A DNA stretch of 64,000 nt, from NCBI RefSeq assembly GCF_016924145.1, contig NZ_JAFFZO010000002.1, positions 1-64,000 of the forward strand, read 5' to 3'. The DNA is from Amphritea pacifica. GTDB taxonomy: Bacteria; Pseudomonadota; Gammaproteobacteria; Pseudomonadales; Balneatricaceae. Position 1 is the stretch's first letter; every line of letters starts with the position of its first letter. Made by a program: the position numbers and the translations under genes. Below are positions 54,120 to 63,238 of this stretch, piece by piece. The notes beneath the pieces are model-generated. The model worked only from the letters and a program-made list of their open reading frames with translations. It searched no databases and had not been told where the DNA came from.

Positions 54120-57100
54120 CTATGACCTGGTGGAGGTGATCAGCTTGCTGATAATCGCTCTGAGCGCTGCAGGTTTGATCGGCTTATGAAGTATCTCCGC
54201 CTGGGTCTCATCGATCTCTTCTTTAACGGCATCGGTTCGGTCGGCGGTAATCACAACGGCTGGTACCTGGTGGTGCCAGAGTTCTCCAAGTTCCTGAAGC
54301 GCCATAACACCCGTACGGGTTTCATCCAGATGGTAATCCGCCAGGATAATATCAGGCACAAACTGTTGCTCAATGACTTTCGATTTGGCCTCCGCCGCTG
54401 AGATGGCGGTCAGTACTGAGCAGGACCACCCCTGCAGCAGGGCGCTCATTCCTTCAAGGATTTTCGGCTCATTATCAATCACCAGCACTTTAATCCCCTC
54501 AAGCCCTTTGCTGCGAATCCAGCCCCGTTTTTCTGGCCGGGGTTTTACTGCTTTTGCTTTGTCTCCCAGTGGTACTCTGACGCTGAATACAGTGCCTCTC
54601 CCCGGCCATGAACGTACCTGGATAGGATGATTGAGCATACGGGCGATACGTTCGGTGATAGCCAGTCCCAGTCCCAGACCGTTGACCTGGGAGTGTCTTG
54701 GATTGTCTATTCTGCGGAACTCCTCAAACACCTCGTTTAGTTTATCCTCAGGGATGCCGACCCCGGTATCCCAGACCTCAATACGCAGAGTTTTCCCCTG
54801 ACGGCGACAGCCCAGCATGATTTTTCCCTGCTGAGTGTAGCGGATCGCATTGGATAGGAAGTTTTGCAGAATCCGGCGCAGCAGTTGCTGGTCGGAGTGG
54901 ACCACCTGACAGCACTTAACGAAGTCAAACTGAAGCTGTTTTTCCTCAGCCAGTACAGTGAATTCGGCACTCAGATTGTCAAACATGCTGTTGATTGAGA
55001 AGTGACTGAAGTTGGGCTCGAGTGCGCCGGCATCCAGCTTAGAGATATCCAGGATGGTGGTTATCAGGCTCTCGGCGGCTTTCAGGGAACCATCCAGATT
55101 CTCAACCAACTGATGCGTCTCTTCGGTATGTTTTTGCTGTGCCAGGGCTGAGATAAACAGCCGGGCAGCGTTCAGCGGTTGAAGCAGGTCATGGCTGGCA
55201 GCGGCAAGGAAACGGGTTTTGCCCAGGTTGGCGGCATCGGCATCAAACTTTGCCTGTCGCAGTTCATCCTCGATCAGGGCGCGCACAGTATTCTCTTTAC
55301 GCAGCTCTTTATTGACCACTGACAGAGTATGGGTTCTTTCCCGGACACGCTGTTCCAGGTTCTCGTTGGTTTCCTGCAGCAACTGCTCGGCCTTACGGCG
55401 CTCAGTGATATCCTGATAGAGGGTGAAATAGCCGAGCAGATCGCCGGCTTCGTTGGTGTGTGGAATATAGGTCACCTCAGCGAAGCGGAACTTGCCATCG
55501 GTCGATGGCAGCTCTGTTTCAAAACGCTGTCGCTCCCCCTGCAGGACTTTATTCACATAGGGGAGGCGTATTTCAAGTTCCTCTTTTGACAGTATTGAGG
55601 AGCTGTTGACTCCCGCGATATTATGACGGTCGAGGCCAAAGGTGCGGGCATAGGCTTTATTGACAAAGCGAAAGTTGCGGTCGGTATCCAGAAAGGCGAT
55701 CAGTACCGGCACATTATCGGTATAGGTGCGGACATTCTGCTCACTTTCGCGCAGGGCCTCCTGTACCCGTTTGTGTTCGGTGATATCCATATAAGTATTA
55801 ACAAAGCCGCCATTGGGCATTCGGTTACCGCGCACCTCCAGTACTGAACCATCCATCCTATGGCGCTCATAGGAGTGCGCCTTGCCCTCTTTTAATATGT
55901 TCAGGCGACTTTTTACCTGCTCCTCAATCTCTCCTGCTCCATACTCACCTTTAGAGGCGTTATAGCGGAATATCTCTTCAATCGGGCGGCCTACGCAGAT
56001 CAGCCCGTCCGGGTAGTCAAACATCTCAATATAGCGACGATTCCAGGCAACCAGGCGCATCTGCTGATCGACCACGCTGATGCCCATGGTGATATTTTCG
56101 ATAGTGGACTGCAGCAGTGAACGGTTAAAGCGTAGGGCCTGGGAGGCTTCATCGACAATGGTGACCACATCGCCAATCTGCATATCTTTGCCGCGCAGTG
56201 TTGAAGCCAGCACGATGCGGGCTGAGGAGGCGCCGATAACACCTGCCAGCAGTCGTTCGGTAAACTGGATTAGTTCCGGACTGGCTTTATCCCCAGATAA
56301 GGGTGGTTCGACACCCGCTTTAAGGGCAAAGCCGGTAAAGGCATGCTGGGTGCGGCTGATACCGAGAAAACGCTCGGTCAGGATCTGCAGATCGCCGACG
56401 GTGGCGTGACTGAATACCCGGGAAGGTTCAGACAGGTCTTTGCTGTAAACGTCGACAAAGGCGCTTGCCTGGATCCGGTCAACCAGTCGTTGCGGACTGT
56501 AATGGGATATCACTGCGTAGAGCAGCGCATTGATGGAGATGCTCCAGAAAGCCCCATGAGTAAGGGGGTCCATGCCACTCAGTCCAAATAGCTGGGTGGG
56601 CCTGAGCAGCTCAGAACCAAACAGACCTTCCTGTAGAAAAGAAGTTGGCATCAGTCCGGCGTTAGCCATGGTGGGAAATACCAGGGTGTAGAGCCAGATC
56701 AGAAAGCCGGCGCAAAGGCCGGTCAGAATGCCGTGCCGGGAACCGGTTTTCCAATAGACACCACCGATCAGCCCCGGCAGAAACTGAGCGGCGGCGACAA
56801 ATGCCAGCAGGCCGAATGAGGCCAGAGTGCCCTGATCACCCAGAATGCGATAATAAAAATAAGCCATGATCATCAGGCAGATAATGGTGATCCGCCTGAC
56901 TCTGAGGAGCATCGCGCCAAGGTCTTTATTTTTTGACAGCTTTAGCCAGGAAACCCTCAGCAGTAACGGCATGACAATATCATTACACACCATGGTCGAC
57001 AGGGTGATTGACGCGACGATAACCATACTGGTAGATGCCGACAGACCACCGATAAAGGCGAATGTCGCCAGATCCTTATAGCCTTCATGCAGGGGGAGCA

Positions 57101-58061
57101 TCAGCACGAAGGTATCTGCGTTGATATCCAGCCCTTCAAACAGGGTCATTCCGGCGGTGGCGATTGGCAGCACAAACAGCGCTAGTAGCACCATATAGAG
57201 TGGGAACAGCCAGCGGGCGGTTTTAAGGTTGTCGAGGCGGGTGTTTTCTACAATGGTGACGTGGAACTGGCGTGGCAGGCAGAGGATTGCGGCACAGGCG
57301 AGCAGAATCTCGGTGAGGAAGCTATTACCGAGAAAATTACCCTCCAGCGGGCTGCTGAAATTTTCGTTGTGATACAGCTGGTCACGGATATTGGCAATCA
57401 GATCAGGCACGCCATCAAAGATCTGAAAGGTCACCATCAGGCCAACGGCGATAAAAGCGGTTAGTTTGACGATCGATTCGAATGCCACGGCCAGCACCAT
57501 CCCCTCATGATGCTCGGTGGCGTCGATATGCCGGGTACCAAACAGAATGGTAAAGACCGCCATCACCAGTGCCACAAACAGCGCGGTATCATTACCTTTA
57601 CTCAGTGCTTCGGTCACGCCGGGGGCGATTGCATCATAACTGATGGCCACTGCTTTAAGCTGCATCGCAATATAGGGGATGGTGCCGCACACTGCGATAA
57701 TGGTAACCAGAACTGCCAGTGCCTGGCTTTTACCGTAACGGGAAGAGAGGAAGTCGGCGATGGACGTGGTGTTCTGCTGTTTGCTGACCAGAATGATCTT
57801 CTCAATAATTCGCCAGCCAAAAATAAACACGATTGCCGGTCCCAGGTAGGTGGCAAGAAACTGCCAGCCACTGACGGAGGCGCGCCCGACTGCGCCGTAG
57901 AAGGTCCAGGAGGAACAGTAGATTGCCAGAGACAAAGAATAGATAACCGGGTTGCTGGCGTAGGAGCGTCCCTGAGCACTGCGGTCGCCAAAGTAAGCGA
58001 TAGCAAAGAGCAGACCCACATAGGCCAGTGATATCAGAATAATTGAGCCGCCGGATAGCAT
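54120..58061 (-). CDS. crbS: CrbS-like SSS-transporter/hybrid histidine kinase
   Basis: A 1313-aa fusion: N-terminal sodium:solute symporter domain (about residues 1-540, some 13 TM helices), linker, two PAS domains (around 665-790, TMGISVVDQQMRLVAWN, and 800-920, VPVLIAFLDTDRNFRFVN), coiled coil, kinase core with His in AASHDLLQPLNAAR near 968, N-box NFLSNAIRYTQQGK, G-boxes DTGVGIPEDK and GLGLGLAITERI, and a C-terminal receiver (Asp in IILADYHLDE). It senses or transports acetate-type signals and acts with CrbR. Convergent with crbR and divergent from the symporter genes. Confidence 0.93.
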   Translation of the reverse strand: MLSGGSIILISLAYVGLLFAIAYFGDRSAQGRSYASNPVIYSLSLAIYCSSWTFYGAVGRASVSGWQFLATYLGPAIVFIFGWRIIEKIILVSKQQNTTSIADFLSSRYGKSQALAVLVTIIAVCGTIPYIAMQLKAVAISYDAIAPGVTEALSKGNDTALFVALVMAVFTILFGTRHIDATEHHEGMVLAVAFESIVKLTAFIAVGLMVTFQIFDGVPDLIANIRDQLYHNENFSSPLEGNFLGNSFLTEILLACAAILCLPRQFHVTIVENTRLDNLKTARWLFPLYMVLLALFVLPIATAGMTLFEGLDINADTFVLMLPLHEGYKDLATFAFIGGLSASTSMVIVASITLSTMVCNDIVMPLLLRVSWLKLSKNKDLGAMLLRVRRITIICLMIMAYFYYRILGDQGTLASFGLLAFVAAAQFLPGLIGGVYWKTGSRHGILTGLCAGFLIWLYTLVFPTMANAGLMPTSFLQEGLFGSELLRPTQLFGLSGMDPLTHGAFWSISINALLYAVISHYSPQRLVDRIQASAFVDVYSKDLSEPSRVFSHATVGDLQILTERFLGISRTQHAFTGFALKAGVEPPLSGDKASPELIQFTERLLAGVIGASSARIVLASTLRGKDMQIGDVVTIVDEASQALRFNRSLLQSTIENITMGISVVDQQMRLVAWNRRYIEMFDYPDGLICVGRPIEEIFRYNASKGEYGAGEIEEQVKSRLNILKEGKAHSYERHRMDGSVLEVRGNRMPNGGFVNTYMDITEHKRVQEALRESEQNVRTYTDNVPVLIAFLDTDRNFRFVNKAYARTFGLDRHNIAGVNSSSILSKEELEIRLPYVNKVLQGERQRFETELPSTDGKFRFAEVTYIPHTNEAGDLLGYFTLYQDITERRKAEQLLQETNENLEQRVRERTHTLSVVNKELRKENTVRALIEDELRQAKFDADAANLGKTRFLAAASHDLLQPLNAARLFISALAQQKHTEETHQLVENLDGSLKAAESLITTILDISKLDAGALEPNFSHFSINSMFDNLSAEFTVLAEEKQLQFDFVKCCQVVHSDQQLLRRILQNFLSNAIRYTQQGKIMLGCRRQGKTLRIEVWDTGVGIPEDKLNEVFEEFRRIDNPRHSQVNGLGLGLAITERIARMLNHPIQVRSWPGRGTVFSVRVPLGDKAKAVKPRPEKRGWIRSKGLEGIKVLVIDNEPKILEGMSALLQGWSCSVLTAISAAEAKSKVIEQQFVPDIILADYHLDETRTGVMALQELGELWHHQVPAVVITADRTDAVKEEIDETQAEILHKPIKPAALRAIISKLITSTRS

Positions 58062-58211
58062 AGTCAGGTCTGTCCGTTGTTGCTGTGTTGGAGTGGGTAG
58101 TGTAACCGAACTCAGGCGAATAACCCTATTGCTCTTATACCTTTGTCTAATATATTGAGTTATAAAGGTTTTTTTAAAACCTCTTCAGGTCGCGCCGTGC
58201 TTGGGTTACGG

Positions 58212-58247
58212 CCCGTTTGCTACGGGTCTGATCCGTTTGATCAGACC
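58212..58247. promoter_or_regulatory. Adjacent hairpins in the crbS-symporter leader
   Basis: CCCGT-TTGCT-ACGGG (58212-58226) is followed by GGTCTGATC (58225-58233) and GATCAGACC (58239-58247), a perfect 9-bp stem with a 5-nt loop. The two stems share two bases, so they compete. The set lies about 95-130 bp before the DUF4212 start. It could be a leader RNA structure or a protein site; I see no known riboswitch. Confidence 0.4.
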
Positions 58248-58342
58248 AAAGTAGGGGATTTGTTTGCCAGAGCACTTTGTTAAATTCTATCAGTCCACAA
58301 CTTTTACTTAACCTTTTAATAACAAAAATAAGGATGGTGCAA

Positions 58343-58606
58343 ATGTCTACTTCTTCACAAGACAATGCTTCGGCCTACTGGGCCGAAAACCTGCGCATTA
58401 TCATGACTTACCTGTCTATCTGGTTTGTAGTGTCATTCGTAGGTGGGATTCTGTTTGTTGATCAGTTGAACGCTATTCCGTTCTTCGGCTTCCCGCTGGG
58501 ATTCTGGATCGATCAGCAGGGTGCAATTTTCATATATGTAGCTCTCATCTGGATGTACGCATACAGCATGAACAAGCTGGATGAAAAATACGACGTTCAC
58601 GAATAA
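58343..58606 (+). CDS. DUF4212 small membrane subunit of an acetate-type symporter
   Basis: An 87-aa protein with two TM helices (about residues 22-45 and 58-78), matching the DUF4212 family that accompanies ActP-like symporters. It plays a role like YjcH next to ActP. ATG 58343 is preferred: AAGGA lies 8 nt upstream; in-frame codons further upstream would overlap the ribosome site. Confidence 0.9.
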   Translation: MSTSSQDNASAYWAENLRIIMTYLSIWFVVSFVGGILFVDQLNAIPFFGFPLGFWIDQQGAIFIYVALIWMYAYSMNKLDEKYDVHE

Positions 58607-58638
58607 GAACAATAACAGTTGCGCTGAGGATGACTACT

Positions 58639-60447
58639 ATGAGTCTTGATCTACTTACTTATCTCTTTATAGGGGGCTCTTTCGCACTCTATATCGGTAT
58701 CGCTATCTGGGCCCGTGCCGGGTCTACAAAGGAATTCTACGTTGCAGGCGGTGGCGTACCTCCGATTGCAAACGGTATGGCGACTGCGGCTGACTGGATG
58801 TCTGCAGCATCGTTTATCTCTCTGGCAGGTCTGGTATCTTTCATCGGTCGTGATGGTGCGGCTTACCTGATGGGCTGGACCGGCGGCTATGTATTGCTGG
58901 CGATGCTGCTGGCACCGTATCTGCGTAAGTTTGGTAAGTTCACCGTGCCTGATTTCGTCGGCGATCGTTACTACTCTACTTTCGCCCGTATTGTTGCGGT
59001 TGTCTGTACTATCGTTATCTCCTTCACCTATGTGGCAGGTCAGATGCGTGGTGTAGGTATCGTATTCTCCCGTTACCTGCACGTTGACATCAATACCGGT
59101 GTTATCGTAGGTATGGCGATCGTATTCTTCTACGCCGTTCTGGGTGGCATGAAGGGTATTACCTATACTCAGGTTGCTCAGTACTGCGTACTGATTCTGG
59201 CATTCATGGTGCCTGCAATCTTTATGTCTATGCAGATTACCGGTCACTTCCTGCCTCAGCTGGGTCTGGGCGCGACGCTGGATTCTGGTATGTCTGTACT
59301 GGCAACGCTGGATAAACTGTCGGTGGATCTCGGCTTCGCCGAATACACGGCCGGTAAGAAATCAACTATTGATATCTTCTGTCTGACCGCTGCGCTGATG
59401 GCGGGTACTGCGGGTCTGCCTCACGTAATTGTACGTTTCTTCACCGTGCCGCGTGTAAAAGATGCCCGTACCTCTGCGGGCTGGGCGCTGATCTTCATCG
59501 CTATTCTCTACACTACGGTTCCGGGTGTTGCTGGTTTCGGCCGGGTAAACCTGATTCAGACCATTAACGGTACTGATGAGGCTAATGTCGGTACTGAATA
59601 TGCGAAGATGCCTGGCTGGTTCAAGAACTGGGAGAATGCTGGTCTGCTGGGTTGGCACGATTATAACGGCGACGGCAAGGTTCAATACTCTGCCGGTGCG
59701 GCGTTTGCTGGTGGTAAGCCAGCGTTTGATGGCGATGCCCGTGGTGCGTACGGTGAGCGTGCGGTCACCAACGCGCTGACTAATCCTGCTCCGGCTGCGG
59801 GTGCGCCATTCGCGAACGAAGTGTATGTTGACCGTGATATCATGGTGTTGGCTAACCCTGAGATTGCTCAGTTGCCTAACTGGGTAATTGCCCTGGTAGC
59901 CGCAGGTGCGGTAGCTGCAGCGCTGTCGACTGCAGCGGGTCTGCTGCTGGTAATCTCTACTGCGATTGCTCACGATCTGATGAAAACCTGTATTAACCCT
60001 GATATAACAGAGAAGCAGGAGCTGATGTACGCTCGTATTGCGGCTATTGTGGCGATCTGTATTGCAGGTTACTTCGGTATCAATCCGCCGGGATTTGTGG
60101 CGCAGGTGGTGGCACTGGCCTTTGGTCTGGCTTCCTCCTCCGTATTCCCGGTTATCGTGATGGGTATCTTCAACAGCCGTATGAACAAAGAGGGTGCGAT
60201 TGCGGGTATGATCGTTGGTCTGGGTTCTACCATGGCTTACATGATCTACTTCACCTTCATGGGTGGTTCAAAAGACGATCTGTTCCTGGGTATCTCCACC
60301 GGTGGCTTCGGCTTCGTTGGTATGATTCTGAACTTTATCGTTGCCTACGTTGTATCTATGATGACTCCGCCACCTCCTGCTGAAATTCAGGAGATTGTTG
60401 AGAACATCCGTGTGCCTCGTGGTGCTGGTGTTGCTCACGCGCACTAA
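58639..60447 (+). CDS. ActP-like cation/acetate symporter (sodium:solute symporter family)
   Basis: A 602-aa sodium:solute symporter with about 13 TM helices, core motif GSTKEFYVAGGGVPPIANGMATAADWMSAASF (segments near residues 28-60), GGMKGITYTQVAQY near 176, and a periplasmic or loop insert near 310-390. The family is related to ActP and carries acetate or short monocarboxylates. Start: ATG 58639, 9 nt after GAGG; ATG 58630 touches the ribosome site. It forms an operon with the DUF4212 gene. Confidence 0.9.
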   Translation: MSLDLLTYLFIGGSFALYIGIAIWARAGSTKEFYVAGGGVPPIANGMATAADWMSAASFISLAGLVSFIGRDGAAYLMGWTGGYVLLAMLLAPYLRKFGKFTVPDFVGDRYYSTFARIVAVVCTIVISFTYVAGQMRGVGIVFSRYLHVDINTGVIVGMAIVFFYAVLGGMKGITYTQVAQYCVLILAFMVPAIFMSMQITGHFLPQLGLGATLDSGMSVLATLDKLSVDLGFAEYTAGKKSTIDIFCLTAALMAGTAGLPHVIVRFFTVPRVKDARTSAGWALIFIAILYTTVPGVAGFGRVNLIQTINGTDEANVGTEYAKMPGWFKNWENAGLLGWHDYNGDGKVQYSAGAAFAGGKPAFDGDARGAYGERAVTNALTNPAPAAGAPFANEVYVDRDIMVLANPEIAQLPNWVIALVAAGAVAAALSTAAGLLLVISTAIAHDLMKTCINPDITEKQELMYARIAAIVAICIAGYFGINPPGFVAQVVALAFGLASSSVFPVIVMGIFNSRMNKEGAIAGMIVGLGSTMAYMIYFTFMGGSKDDLFLGISTGGFGFVGMILNFIVAYVVSMMTPPPPAEIQEIVENIRVPRGAGVAHAH

Positions 60448-60474
60448 GATCTGAACAGATCTAAATAAACGCAA

Positions 60475-60506
60475 GGCGCGCCAGCGAGGGTTGGCGCGCC
60501 TTTTTT
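60475..60506 (+). terminator. Intrinsic terminator after the symporter gene
   Basis: GGCGCGCCA (60475-60483) and TGGCGCGCC (60492-60500) form a perfect 9-bp stem followed by six Ts. Confidence 0.9.
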
Positions 60507-60528
60507 ATCGGTTCTGTTTAAGTGCAAA

Positions 60529-60568
60529 GTGTCTGACTAAAGGGTTATGTGACTCTTTAGTCAGGCAC
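60529..60568 (+). promoter_or_regulatory. Second long hairpin before the CBS-DUF294 gene
   Basis: GTGTCTGACTAAAG (60529-60542) pairs with CTTTAGTCAGGCAC (60555-60568) at 14 positions with one G-U and a 12-nt loop. It has no T-tail and ends 32 bp before the next ATG, so it is a candidate operator or leader hairpin. Confidence 0.4.
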
Positions 60569-60600
60569 TGTGAGGTTGTTTTGGGTAGGGGGATTAGTCT

Positions 60601-62427
60601 ATGCCGTCATCATTTAAAATCGAGAATATGCCGTTCAGTCTGCTCAGCGAAAAAGAGCAGGACACTCTGCGTTCCAGTCTGGATATTGGTTATTACCAGG
60701 CGGGTGAGACAATTATCGCCGCTGGCAGTGTGCCTGAGGGGGTGTATGTCATTCTCAAGGGGCGTGTGGCTGAAAGCGATCTGCCTGAAGAGAATGGCGC
60801 TCAGCAGCATCTGTATGTTCACTATACCAATGAGGACTATTTTGGCGGCTGGTCGGCGATCAGGGGTAAAGCAATTCACAACTTTATCGCCGTTGAGGAA
60901 ACTATCTGCCATATTTTACCCACCCGGGTGTTACTTGATCTGTGTGCTAGTAATAGCCGGTTTGCCGACTATTTTCAGCAAAGTCTGTCTGCCAAAACTG
61001 AGATTCAGGCCCAGGAGGGTGGCGATCAGGATATGGCAGAGTTTATGCTGGCGCAGATTAAAGATGGCCTGATCCGTGAGCCTCTGGTGGTCCTTGAGGG
61101 CACAACTATCACTGAAGCGACCGTGATGATGCGTGAAAAACATGCTGACTGTGTGCTGGTAAAGCGGGGCAATCGCTACGGTATGGTCACCGGAACTGAT
61201 ATTCTTGATGCGGTGGTGATTAATAAACTCGGTCTTGATTCAGATGTTGCAGAGATAGCCAGTTATCGGCTGATCTCCACCACTTCCGATGATTATCTCT
61301 TTAACGCACTGATCACCATGACGCAGCAGCGCATCGAGCGGGTAGTGGTGGTGGATGATGGCAGTCTGACCGGGGTGATTGAGCTGACCGATGTGCTGAG
61401 TTATTTCTCCAGTCACTCCCATGTTATCGGTCTGCGTATTGAGCGCGCTCAGACCGTCGAGGATCTGTATGAAGCCGCGCATGGTCTGAATGATCTGATT
61501 AAAGCGCTGGTGTCGCAGGGGGTTAAGGCGCGCTTTGTGATGGAGCTGATTGCGGCAATGAATGAAAGGGTGATTGCCAAACTGTTTGGTCTGGTGATAC
61601 CCCGGGATATGCAGCCCCATGTTTGTCTGGTAGTGATGGGTAGTGAGGGGCGGGGTGAGCAGATTATGAAGACGGATCAGGATAATGCCCTGATCTATCG
61701 CGATGGTCTTATCTGGCCTGAGATGCAGGAGACCATGCAGCGCTTTAGTGAAACCCTTATCTCTTTCGGTTTTCCCAAGTGTCCGGGCAATATAATGGTA
61801 TCAAACCCCGCCTGGGTTAAGTCGATTGGTGAGTGGACACAACAGTTGAGTGACTGGTCTTATCTGTGTGAGGGTGAGGCGCAAATGAACCTGGCAATAG
61901 CTGTTGATGCTCATCCGGTTGCGGGTAATTCGGCATTGTTTAAAACCTCCCGTAACTGGTTTTTGCGCCATCTGAAAAATAATGATGTATTCTTTTCTCA
62001 TTTCGCCCGGGCAGCGATTGAGTTTGATACGCCGCTGACCTTCTTTGGTAATCTCAAAGATAAAGGGGAGCTGGATGTTAAGAAAGCGGGTATTTTTCCG
62101 ATCGTGCATGGTATTCGTACCATGGCTTTACAGTTCCGCATACTGGAAACCAACACCTTTAAGCGTATAGAAGCGTTGGTGGAGATGGGGCAGATGAAAG
62201 AGGAGCATGGCCGTGAGTTATCGGAGGCGCTGGCGCTGTTTATTCAGACACGTTTGAAGCAGCAGGTGAAACGTATCGATATATCTGAAGATGGGGTAGA
62301 CCAAACGCCTAATATCCTTGAGTTGTCTTCATTGGATAAAATGGAACGAGATCTGCTGCGGGACGGTATGCATATCGTTAAGGGTTTCAAAAAGCATCTG
62401 ACACTCAGGTATCACCTGGGAGGTTAA
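60601..62427 (+). CDS. Cyclic-nucleotide-binding/CBS/DUF294 nucleotidyltransferase-like protein
   Basis: A 608-aa multidomain protein: cNMP-binding-like domain (about 10-130; GETIIAAGSVPEGVYVILKGRV), two CBS domains (about 150-275; adenine-nucleotide sensors), a DUF294 nucleotidyltransferase-like domain (about 310-450) with GSEGRGEQIMKTDQDNALIY resembling the GS and DxD-like motifs of the GlnE/PII-uridylyltransferase fold, and a C-terminal helical substrate-binding domain. The context (after an acetate symporter, before a DnaQ-type exonuclease) is common in gammaproteobacteria. Function is not established. Confidence 0.9.
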   Translation: MPSSFKIENMPFSLLSEKEQDTLRSSLDIGYYQAGETIIAAGSVPEGVYVILKGRVAESDLPEENGAQQHLYVHYTNEDYFGGWSAIRGKAIHNFIAVEETICHILPTRVLLDLCASNSRFADYFQQSLSAKTEIQAQEGGDQDMAEFMLAQIKDGLIREPLVVLEGTTITEATVMMREKHADCVLVKRGNRYGMVTGTDILDAVVINKLGLDSDVAEIASYRLISTTSDDYLFNALITMTQQRIERVVVVDDGSLTGVIELTDVLSYFSSHSHVIGLRIERAQTVEDLYEAAHGLNDLIKALVSQGVKARFVMELIAAMNERVIAKLFGLVIPRDMQPHVCLVVMGSEGRGEQIMKTDQDNALIYRDGLIWPEMQETMQRFSETLISFGFPKCPGNIMVSNPAWVKSIGEWTQQLSDWSYLCEGEAQMNLAIAVDAHPVAGNSALFKTSRNWFLRHLKNNDVFFSHFARAAIEFDTPLTFFGNLKDKGELDVKKAGIFPIVHGIRTMALQFRILETNTFKRIEALVEMGQMKEEHGRELSEALALFIQTRLKQQVKRIDISEDGVDQTPNILELSSLDKMERDLLRDGMHIVKGFKKHLTLRYHLGG

Positions 62428-62434
62428 ACGGAAT

Positions 62435-63061
62435 ATGATTATTCCCAGAACTATAAGAAAAATGAAGGATCGGATGGATCATAAAAATGGTCCATATGCG
62501 CACCTGTTTCAACCCTATGAAGGGGATGAAGTGGTATCACTGGATTGTGAAACCACCAGTCTGAATGTGAAAGAGGGTGAGATACTGTCGATTGGCGCAG
62601 TAAAGATAAAGGGCCGGAAAGTGATTACCAGCGACCGGCTGGATATAAAACTTAAACCGCCAAAAAGTCTTACCGGAGACTCCATTAAGATCCATAAGAT
62701 CCGTGCTGCCGATCTGGCCGATGGTGTATATATGGATGAAGCATTGGAGCGGCTGCTGGAGTTTGTCGGTAATCGTCCGATTCTGGGGTATTACGTTAAC
62801 TATGATGTGCGTATGCTGGAGAAATATCTGCGACCCCGTTATGGCTTTGGACTGCCGGGTAAAGCGATTGAGTTATCCCATGTCTACCACGACATTATCA
62901 AGTGGCGCTATGTTGGCGGAGATATCGATCTGCGTTTTGATACCATTTCCAAGCGTCTCGATATTCCGATGCTGGAGCGGCATACGGCGCTGGGGGATGC
63001 GATTACTGTGGCGTTGATGTATGTGCGGTTAAAGTATGGTGAGCCGCCAGCAGCAGGATAA
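62435..63061 (+). CDS. DnaQ-type 3'-5' exonuclease
   Basis: A 208-aa protein of the DEDDh exonuclease family. Exo I has Asp and Glu in SLDCETTSLN (near residues 34-38), Exo II an Asp in YYVNYDVRML near 122, and Exo III His and Asp in ERHTALGDAIT near 188. It starts 7 nt after the CBS-DUF294 stop, so they are probably cotranscribed. Substrate is unknown; nucleic-acid turnover is inferred. Confidence 0.88.
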   Translation: MIIPRTIRKMKDRMDHKNGPYAHLFQPYEGDEVVSLDCETTSLNVKEGEILSIGAVKIKGRKVITSDRLDIKLKPPKSLTGDSIKIHKIRAADLADGVYMDEALERLLEFVGNRPILGYYVNYDVRMLEKYLRPRYGFGLPGKAIELSHVYHDIIKWRYVGGDIDLRFDTISKRLDIPMLERHTALGDAITVALMYVRLKYGEPPAAG

Positions 63062-63084
63062 AAACTGGAATACGTCAAAAAATA

Positions 63085-63107
63085 AACGGGCCTATGGCTC
63101 GTTTTTT
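63085..63107 (+). terminator. Intrinsic terminator after the exonuclease gene
   Basis: AACGGGCC, a TAT loop and GGCTCGTT (one G-U pair) followed by Ts. Confidence 0.8.
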
Positions 63108-63135
63108 GCTTTGTACTCAGATGAGATTAAAAATT

Positions 63136-63174
63136 GACACAGATTTGTGTCATATTTTTGGCGAATAGGTTGTT
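63136..63174 (+). promoter_or_regulatory. Operator-like palindrome and probable sigma-54 promoter of fliE
   Basis: TGGCGAATAGGTTGTT (63159-63174) has GG and G(T/C) in -24/-12 spacing, although -12 is GT instead of GC. GACACA-GATT-TGTGTC (63136-63151) is a perfect palindrome 7 bp upstream. TTGCTGCT (63175-63182), one base off the flgB repeat TTGCCGCT, follows. FleR or FleQ control would fit. Confidence 0.45.
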
Positions 63175-63238
63175 TTGCTGCTTGCTAAGTAGCTATTCAA
63201 TCTTATAATGTCAATATATTGCCATTCTGGAGGGGTCT

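Noticed and set aside
54120-58061. crbS as two genes (transporter and kinase) fused by error
   Set aside because: CrbS/MxtR-type proteins naturally combine a symporter domain with a hybrid kinase, so the 1313-aa length is normal for the family.
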